A DNA stretch of 64,000 nt from Nocardia jinanensis (lineage in GTDB: Bacteria; Actinomycetota; Actinomycetes; Mycobacteriales; Mycobacteriaceae): positions 51,940 to 115,939 of the forward strand of contig NZ_BMMH01000016.1 in NCBI RefSeq assembly GCF_014645735.1. Direction: 5' to 3'. Shown in pieces: positions 59,736 through 64,000 of the stretch. Positions within the stretch are counted from its first letter, which is position 1, and every line of letters begins with the position of its first letter. Below the pieces are notes generated by a model, which ran no database searches, was not told the DNA's origin, and was given only the letters and a program-made list of their open reading frames with translations. Both the position numbers and the translations under genes were made by a program.

Positions 59736-60770
59736 ATGCGGGATACCAGCCGCCCGGCCGGTCGTCACCGTCTGCTGGCGGTCCTGATCGCGCTGCCGAT
59801 GTTGCTGGCCGGATGCGCCGGTGGATCCAGTGACGAGGTAGGGGGTGGCGGCGCCGACGGCAGTGGGGGCACGGTCGACCTGTACGCGTACGCGATCCCC
59901 AAGGCCGGTTACGACGAGGTCGTCCCGCTGTTCAACGAGACCGAGGTGGGTGAGGGCGTCGAGGTGCGCCAGTCCTACGGTGCGTCCGGGGACCAATCCC
60001 GCAAGATCGTGCGCGGAGCACCCGCCGATGTGGTGAGTTTCTCTCTCGAACCCGATATCACGCGTCTGGTCGACGCCGGACTGGTGGATCCGGACTGGAA
60101 CGCCGACGCCACCCGGGGCGTGCCGTTCGGGTCGGTGGTGTCGCTGGTGGTGCGGTCCGGGAATCCGAAGAACATCCGGACCTGGGACGATCTGCTGCGC
60201 CCCGATATCGAGGTGGTAACCCCGAACCCGTTCAGTTCCGGCTCGGCGAAATGGAACCTGCTCGCCCCCTATGCCGCGGCCAGCGCGGGCGGGCGCGACC
60301 CGCAGGCGGGGGTGGACTACCTGAACCAGATGCTGGCCCATGTGCGCGTGCAGCCGAAATCCGGCCGCGAGGCCACCGAGGCGTTCCTGCAGGGCACCGG
60401 CGATGTGCTGATCAGCTACGAGAACGAGGCGATCTTCGCCGAACGGCACGGCGACCCGGTCGAGCACATCGTGCCCGATACCACCTTCAAGATCGAGAAC
60501 CCGGTCGCGGTGCTCGAACACGCCCAGCACGCGGAGAAGGCGATCGCCTTCCGTGACTTCCTCTATACGACCGAGGCGCAGCGCGCATGGGCCGAAGCGG
60601 GGTTCCGACCGGTCGATCCGGGAGTGGCCGCCGAGTACACCGAGACCTTCCCGCAGCCGCCCATTCTGTACACCATCGCCGACCTGGGCGGCTGGGAGAC
60701 GGTGGAGGCGGATCTGTTCGCTCCCGACACCGGCACCATCGCCGTCGCCTACGACAACGCGACCGAGTAG
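59736..60770 (+). CDS. subI: Sulfate-binding lipoprotein
   Basis: This 344-aa extracytoplasmic lipoprotein has lipobox LLAGC (Cys ~27) and the sulfate/thiosulfate-binding fold: YAIPKAGYDEVVPLFN, VRQSYGASGDQSRKIVRGAPADVVSFSLEPD, FGSVVSLVVRSGNPK, NPFSSGSAKWNLL and ISYENEAIFA. It captures sulfate or thiosulfate for CysTWA. ATG 59736 was chosen by signal-peptide length and GGAAG; GTG 59661 would overlap the micro-ORF. First transporter gene of the operon. Confidence 0.92.
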   Translation: MRDTSRPAGRHRLLAVLIALPMLLAGCAGGSSDEVGGGGADGSGGTVDLYAYAIPKAGYDEVVPLFNETEVGEGVEVRQSYGASGDQSRKIVRGAPADVVSFSLEPDITRLVDAGLVDPDWNADATRGVPFGSVVSLVVRSGNPKNIRTWDDLLRPDIEVVTPNPFSSGSAKWNLLAPYAAASAGGRDPQAGVDYLNQMLAHVRVQPKSGREATEAFLQGTGDVLISYENEAIFAERHGDPVEHIVPDTTFKIENPVAVLEHAQHAEKAIAFRDFLYTTEAQRAWAEAGFRPVDPGVAAEYTETFPQPPILYTIADLGGWETVEADLFAPDTGTIAVAYDNATE

Positions 60771-60806
60771 CCGGGTGACCCGGCCCACACGCGATACTCG
60801 ATACTC

Positions 60807-61688
60807 GTGACCACCAGCCCCACCACCGAGCCCGCGCCCACCGGCGCCGGCCCGGATCTCGCCACCCGCCGGCCGCTCCGGTCCTGGCTGCGGTTCACCG
60901 GTTCGGTGGGCCCGCTCGGTATCGCCACCGCGATGTTGTGGCTGAGCGTTATCGTGCTGCTGCCGCTGGCCGCGCTGACCTTCAGCGCGTTCGACGACGG
61001 CTGGTCCGGTTTCTGGGGTGCGGTCACCGATCCACTCGCGCTGGCGTCATTGCGGGTGACGGTGCTCGTCTCGCTGGTGGTCGCATTGCTCAACGTCGTG
61101 ATGGGTACGCTGATCGCCTGGGTTCTCGTACGTGACGACTTTCCGGGCAAGAGCTTGGTCAACGCGCTGATCGACCTGCCGTTCGCGCTGCCCACGATCG
61201 TCGCCAGCATCGTCCTGCTGGCCCTGTACGGCCCGCGGAGCCCGATCGATATCCATCTCAACGCCACCCGGCCAGGTCTGGTGGTCGCGCTGGCGTTCGT
61301 GACCCTGCCGTTCGTAGTGCGGTCGGTGCAGCCGGTGCTGATCGAAGCCGATCGTGAGGTGGAGCAGGCGGCGCTGTCGCTGGGCGCCGACAACTGGACG
61401 ACCTTCCGCCGTATCGTGCTGCCGACGCTGGCGCCGGCCGTTATCAGCGGCGGCGGCCTGGCCTTCGCGCGCGCGATCGGTGAATTCGGTTCGGTGGTGC
61501 TGATCGGCGGGAATATCCCGCGCGAGACCCAGGTGGCCTCCCAGTACATCCAGCAGCAGATCGAGATCGACCGGCCGGTGAACGCGGCGGCGGTTTCGGT
61601 GGCGCTGCTGGTGATCGCGTTCGTCGCGCTGCTGGTGCTGCGCGTATTCGCCGAGCGTACGGCGCGCAAGGAACGTGAGGCCCGATGA
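60807..61688 (+). CDS. cysT: Sulfate ABC transporter permease CysT
   Basis: This 293-aa permease has six helices and the inner-membrane EAA loop (EVEQAALSLGADNWTTFRRIVLPTLAPA). FALPTIVASIVLLALYGP and GEFGSVVLIGGNIP are typical of CysT. GTG start without clear Shine-Dalgarno, preceded by a doubled GATACTC. The stop overlaps cysW as ATGA. Forms the channel with CysW. Confidence 0.93.
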   Translation: MTTSPTTEPAPTGAGPDLATRRPLRSWLRFTGSVGPLGIATAMLWLSVIVLLPLAALTFSAFDDGWSGFWGAVTDPLALASLRVTVLVSLVVALLNVVMGTLIAWVLVRDDFPGKSLVNALIDLPFALPTIVASIVLLALYGPRSPIDIHLNATRPGLVVALAFVTLPFVVRSVQPVLIEADREVEQAALSLGADNWTTFRRIVLPTLAPAVISGGGLAFARAIGEFGSVVLIGGNIPRETQVASQYIQQQIEIDRPVNAAAVSVALLVIAFVALLVLRVFAERTARKEREAR

Positions 61689-62491
61689 AATTGTCCGCTC
61701 CCGGCCGGATCACGCTGCGCGTGCTCGCCCTCGGCTATCTGTTCGTACTGCTGGTCCTGCCGCTGGGGATCATTCTGTACCGCGCCTTCGGACAGGGGAT
61801 CGGGGCGTTCATCGACCAGATCAGTACGCCCGCCGCGATCTCGGCCTTCAATCTGTCCATGATCATCTTGGTGATCGTGGTACCGGTGAACGTGATCCTG
61901 GGGGTCGTGATCGCGCTGGCGCTGGTGCGCGGCGAGTTCCCCGGACGCCGGTTACTGCAGGGCATCGTGGATCTGCCCTTCGCGGTGTCGCCGGTGGTCG
62001 TCGGTGTCGCGCTGATCATGCTGTGGGGCGTGGACGGCTGGTTCGGCGCGGTCACCGACTCTGGTTTCCGGGTGATCTTCGCGCTACCGGGCATGGTGCT
62101 GGCCACCATCTTCGTCACCATGCCGTTCGTGGTGCGCGAGGTGGAACCGGTACTGCACGAGATCGGCGACGACCAAGAGCAGGCGGCGGCCACACTGGGG
62201 GCTTCGCGCTGGCAGACCTTCTGGCGGATCACCGTCCCCGCGATCCGCTGGGGCCTCACCTACGGCGTGGTGCTCACCGTGGCCCGGGCCCTGGGCGAGT
62301 TCGGCGCGGTGATCATGGTGTCCTCCGGATTCCCCGGTGTCTCGCAGACGCTGACCCTGCTGGTGCACGAACGCTATATCAACGACCACAACGATTTCGG
62401 CGCGTACTGCGCCGCCACCCTGCTGATGGGTCTCGCGCTCATCACCTTGCTGTTGATGACGCTCCTGGAACGTAAGCGGCAGGCGTCGTGA
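61685..62491 (+). CDS. cysW: Sulfate ABC transporter permease CysW
   Basis: This 268-aa permease pairs with CysT. It has six helices, DLPFAVSPVVVGVALIMLWG, and the EAA motif DDQEQAAATLGASRWQTFWRITVPAI, then RALGEFGAVIMVSSGFPGVSQTLTLLVHERY. ATG start overlaps cysT. Its TGA stop overlaps the ATG of the leader-cassette array (TGATG). Confidence 0.93.
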   Translation: MKLSAPGRITLRVLALGYLFVLLVLPLGIILYRAFGQGIGAFIDQISTPAAISAFNLSMIILVIVVPVNVILGVVIALALVRGEFPGRRLLQGIVDLPFAVSPVVVGVALIMLWGVDGWFGAVTDSGFRVIFALPGMVLATIFVTMPFVVREVEPVLHEIGDDQEQAAATLGASRWQTFWRITVPAIRWGLTYGVVLTVARALGEFGAVIMVSSGFPGVSQTLTLLVHERYINDHNDFGAYCAATLLMGLALITLLLMTLLERKRQAS

Positions 62492-62721
62492 TGCTGCGAT
62501 ACCTCCGCCTTCGCTGGGGCCTGCGCGGACCGCATGTGTCAGCTTCGAAGGAGGCATTGTGCGATACCTCCGCCTTCGCCGCGGCCTGCGCGGACGGCAT
62601 GTGTCAGCTTCGAGGGAGGCATTGTGCTGCGATTTCTTCGTCTGCGCTGCGGACTTCGCAGACCGCAGGTAACAGCTTCGAAGGAGGCATTTTGACCGTG
62701 CATGCCGGAGGGCGACTGTGA
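62491..62721 (+). other. Three tandem leader cassettes between cysW and cysA
   Basis: Copy 1 (62491-62558) opens with ATGCTGCGATACCTCCGCC, copy 2 (62559-62623) with GTGCGATACCTCCGCC, copy 3 (62624-62695) with GTGCTGCGATTTCTTCG. Each ends in a GGGAGG/AAGGAGG Shine-Dalgarno plus GCATT followed by the next start. Peptides begin MLRYLRLRWGLRG, VRYLRLRRGLRG and VLRFLRLRCGLRR; copy 3 is a closed 23-aa ORF. The frame of copy 1 stays open for 76 codons and ends on the cysA start (GTGA), so ribosomes could pass from cysW to cysA without a gap. Confidence 0.75.
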
Positions 62722-63707
62722 TCACCGTGACCAATGCGCGCAAGAACTACGGTTCCTTCGCCGCGCTCGACGATGTCAGCCTGGATATCCCCTCCGGGGA
62801 GCTGACCGCGTTGCTCGGCCCCTCGGGATCCGGGAAGTCGACGCTGCTGCGGTCGATCGCGGGGCTGGAGAATCTCGATTCGGGTGTGGTGACGATCGGC
62901 GGCCGGGACGTGACCCGGGTGCCTCCGCAGAAGCGGGATATCGGGTTCGTCTTCCAGCACTACGCGGCGTTCAAGCATATGACCGTGCGCGACAATGTGG
63001 CCTTCGGCCTGACCATCCGCAAGCGGCCGAAGCACGAGATCGCCGAACGGGTGGACGAGCTGCTCGGCATCGTCGGCCTCGACGGTTTCCAGCACCGGTA
63101 CCCGGCGCAGCTGTCCGGCGGGCAGCGGCAACGGATGGCGCTGGCCCGGGCGCTGGCGGTGGATCCGCAGGTGCTGCTGCTGGACGAACCGTTCGGCGCG
63201 CTCGACGCCAAGGTCCGCGCGGAGCTGCGCACCTGGCTGCGCCGCCTGCACGAGGAAGTCCACGTGACCACCGTGCTGGTGACCCACGACCAGGAGGAGG
63301 CCCTGGATGTGGCCGATCGGATCGCGGTGATGAACGCCGGCCGGATCGAGCAGGTCGGCAGTCCCGAGGATGTCTACGATCGGCCCGCCAGCGAATTCGT
63401 CATGTCGTTCCTCGGAGCGGTGGCGCGCCTCAACGGGCATCTGGTGCGTCCGCACGATATCCGGGTCGGCCGGGATTCGAATATGGCGCTGGCCGCCTAC
63501 GAGGGCACCGCGGAATCGGCGGGGGTCACCCGGGCGACGGTCGAGCGGGTGGTGCGGCTCGGTTTCGAGGTCCGGGTGGAGCTGCGCAATGCCGCCACCG
63601 GGGATCTTTTCGTCGCGCAGGTCACGCGGGGCGACGCCGAGGCACTCCGCCTCGCGGAGGGGGAGACGGTCTTCGCCCGCGCGACCCGGATTCCCCACCT
63701 GCGGTAA
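62718..63707 (+). CDS. cysA: Sulfate ABC transporter ATPase CysA
   Basis: This 329-aa ATPase has Walker A GPSGSGKST, Q-loop QHYAAFKHMTV, signature LSGGQRQRMALARAL, Walker B VLLLDEPFGALD and the D/H loops. A C-terminal TOBE-like domain (~240-329: RPHDIRVGRD, VERVVRLGFEVRVEL) follows, as in CysA. GTG 62718. It energises sulfate/thiosulfate uptake by CysTW. The upstream leader array is unusual for this operon. Confidence 0.94.
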   Translation: MITVTNARKNYGSFAALDDVSLDIPSGELTALLGPSGSGKSTLLRSIAGLENLDSGVVTIGGRDVTRVPPQKRDIGFVFQHYAAFKHMTVRDNVAFGLTIRKRPKHEIAERVDELLGIVGLDGFQHRYPAQLSGGQRQRMALARALAVDPQVLLLDEPFGALDAKVRAELRTWLRRLHEEVHVTTVLVTHDQEEALDVADRIAVMNAGRIEQVGSPEDVYDRPASEFVMSFLGAVARLNGHLVRPHDIRVGRDSNMALAAYEGTAESAGVTRATVERVVRLGFEVRVELRNAATGDLFVAQVTRGDAEALRLAEGETVFARATRIPHLR

Positions 63708-63751
63708 TTTCGGCGGCGCCGTATTGAATTGCCCGCCTTCGGCGGGGCGGG

Positions 63752-63859
63752 CGGGGCCCTATTAACCCCGGTTCTTCACTCCTTCGCTCAGTCGCTGCGC
63801 TCCTTCGCTACGTCGCTCCAGAACCGGGGCGGGCCCCGCCTACTGAGGTGGACCATCCG
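63752..63859 (-). repeat. 108-bp dispersed repeat, copy 2
   Basis: Inverted copy of the element at 34435-34542 (102 of 108 identical), located 45 bp after cysA. The AGAACCGGGG/CCCCGGTTCT hairpin and AGCGAAGGAGCG core are kept. Downstream to the window edge (63860-64000) I see no gene, only a GACATCC/GGATGTC inverted repeat (63949-63971). Confidence 0.85.
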
Positions 63860-64000
63860 TAGAAGACAGAAGGACGGGAAAGCATCCGGATCCGGACATC
63901 CACGCTGGACGCAACCCGAATGAGTCGAGTTTTGCGAGACACCTCAAAGACATCCCAGGAGCTTGGATGTCAAGCGGTTGACCTTTCGGCGGGGCCCGGC

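Noticed and set aside
63949..63971. GACATCC/GGATGTC inverted repeat near the window end as an operator
   Set aside because: Only 7-bp arms and no adjoining gene visible inside the window; noted but not claimed.

Overview
This window is a GC-rich chromosomal segment from a mycolic-acid actinobacterium, most likely Nocardia or a close relative. From memory, the backbone follows the order of the mycobacterial rne-to-cysA region: rne, rplU, rpmA, obg, proB, then proA, MoxR/VWA, nadD, rsfS, gpgP, octT, degV, comEA, comEC, holA, rpsT, lepA, a GH15 hydrolase and the sulfate transporter subI-cysTWA. The genus rests on gene order and content; no rRNA or tRNA is present to confirm it. I saw no transposase, integrase, prophage or CRISPR array.

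Layout. 1-4.4 kb: tail of ribonuclease E, L21, L27, Obg GTPase, ProB. 4.7-7.9 kb: endonuclease V, an alpha/beta hydrolase, a membrane protein and a membrane-protein fragment. 7.9-11.1 kb: a binding-protein ABC importer behind what reads as a cobalamin riboswitch, so I call it BtuFCD. 11.2-16.1 kb: an SDR enzyme, a DoxX-like protein and a type VII secretion satellite module (EspG-like, small protein, WXG/PPE-like protein). 16.3-19.0 kb: an unfamiliar three-gene cassette (small protein, PEP-mobile-domain protein lacking its phospho-histidine, NDP-kinase-like protein). 19-25.7 kb: Na+/H+ antiporter with a zinc finger, RecQ-like helicase with a phosphoribosyltransferase-like tail, Pr6Pr membrane protein, ICL/PEP-mutase family enzyme and a LigD-type polymerase. 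26-27.4 kb: a decayed Xre-DUF5753/DUF397 locus beside a short kinase-like gene. 27.4-33.1 kb: MmyB-type regulator with divergent SDR, DoxX protein, membrane protein, RtcB, ribokinase.

33.1-43.7 kb is mostly one transcriptional direction: proA, MoxR, VWA, nadD, rsfS, gpgP, octT, degV, comEA, comEC. 43.8-46.4 kb: a coupled pair encoding a TROVE/vWA-like protein and an ARPP-2-like protein. 46.6-52 kb: holA, rpsT, aquaporin, PemK-like protein, lepA. 52.2-56.5 kb: an ini-like pair (large Pro/Thr-rich protein and dynamin-like GTPase). 56.6-63.7 kb: GH15 hydrolase, methyltransferase, two tiny membrane proteins, and the sulfate ABC transporter.

The most unusual structure is a family of 65-70 bp leader cassettes. 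Each starts on the stop codon of an upstream gene or on the previous copy, encodes a short peptide beginning (M/V)(L)R(Y/F)LR, and (except for the eroded copy) carries a strong Shine-Dalgarno at its end. There are three tandem copies between cysW and cysA, one before the PPE-like gene where an inserted 8-bp repeat could make coupling phase-variable, and one eroded copy after the VWA gene. Other small ORFs (nadD-rsfS, comEA-comEC) also fill intergenic gaps exactly, with stop/start overlaps at both ends. A 108-bp hairpin-containing repeat occurs twice in opposite orientation, about 29 kb apart.
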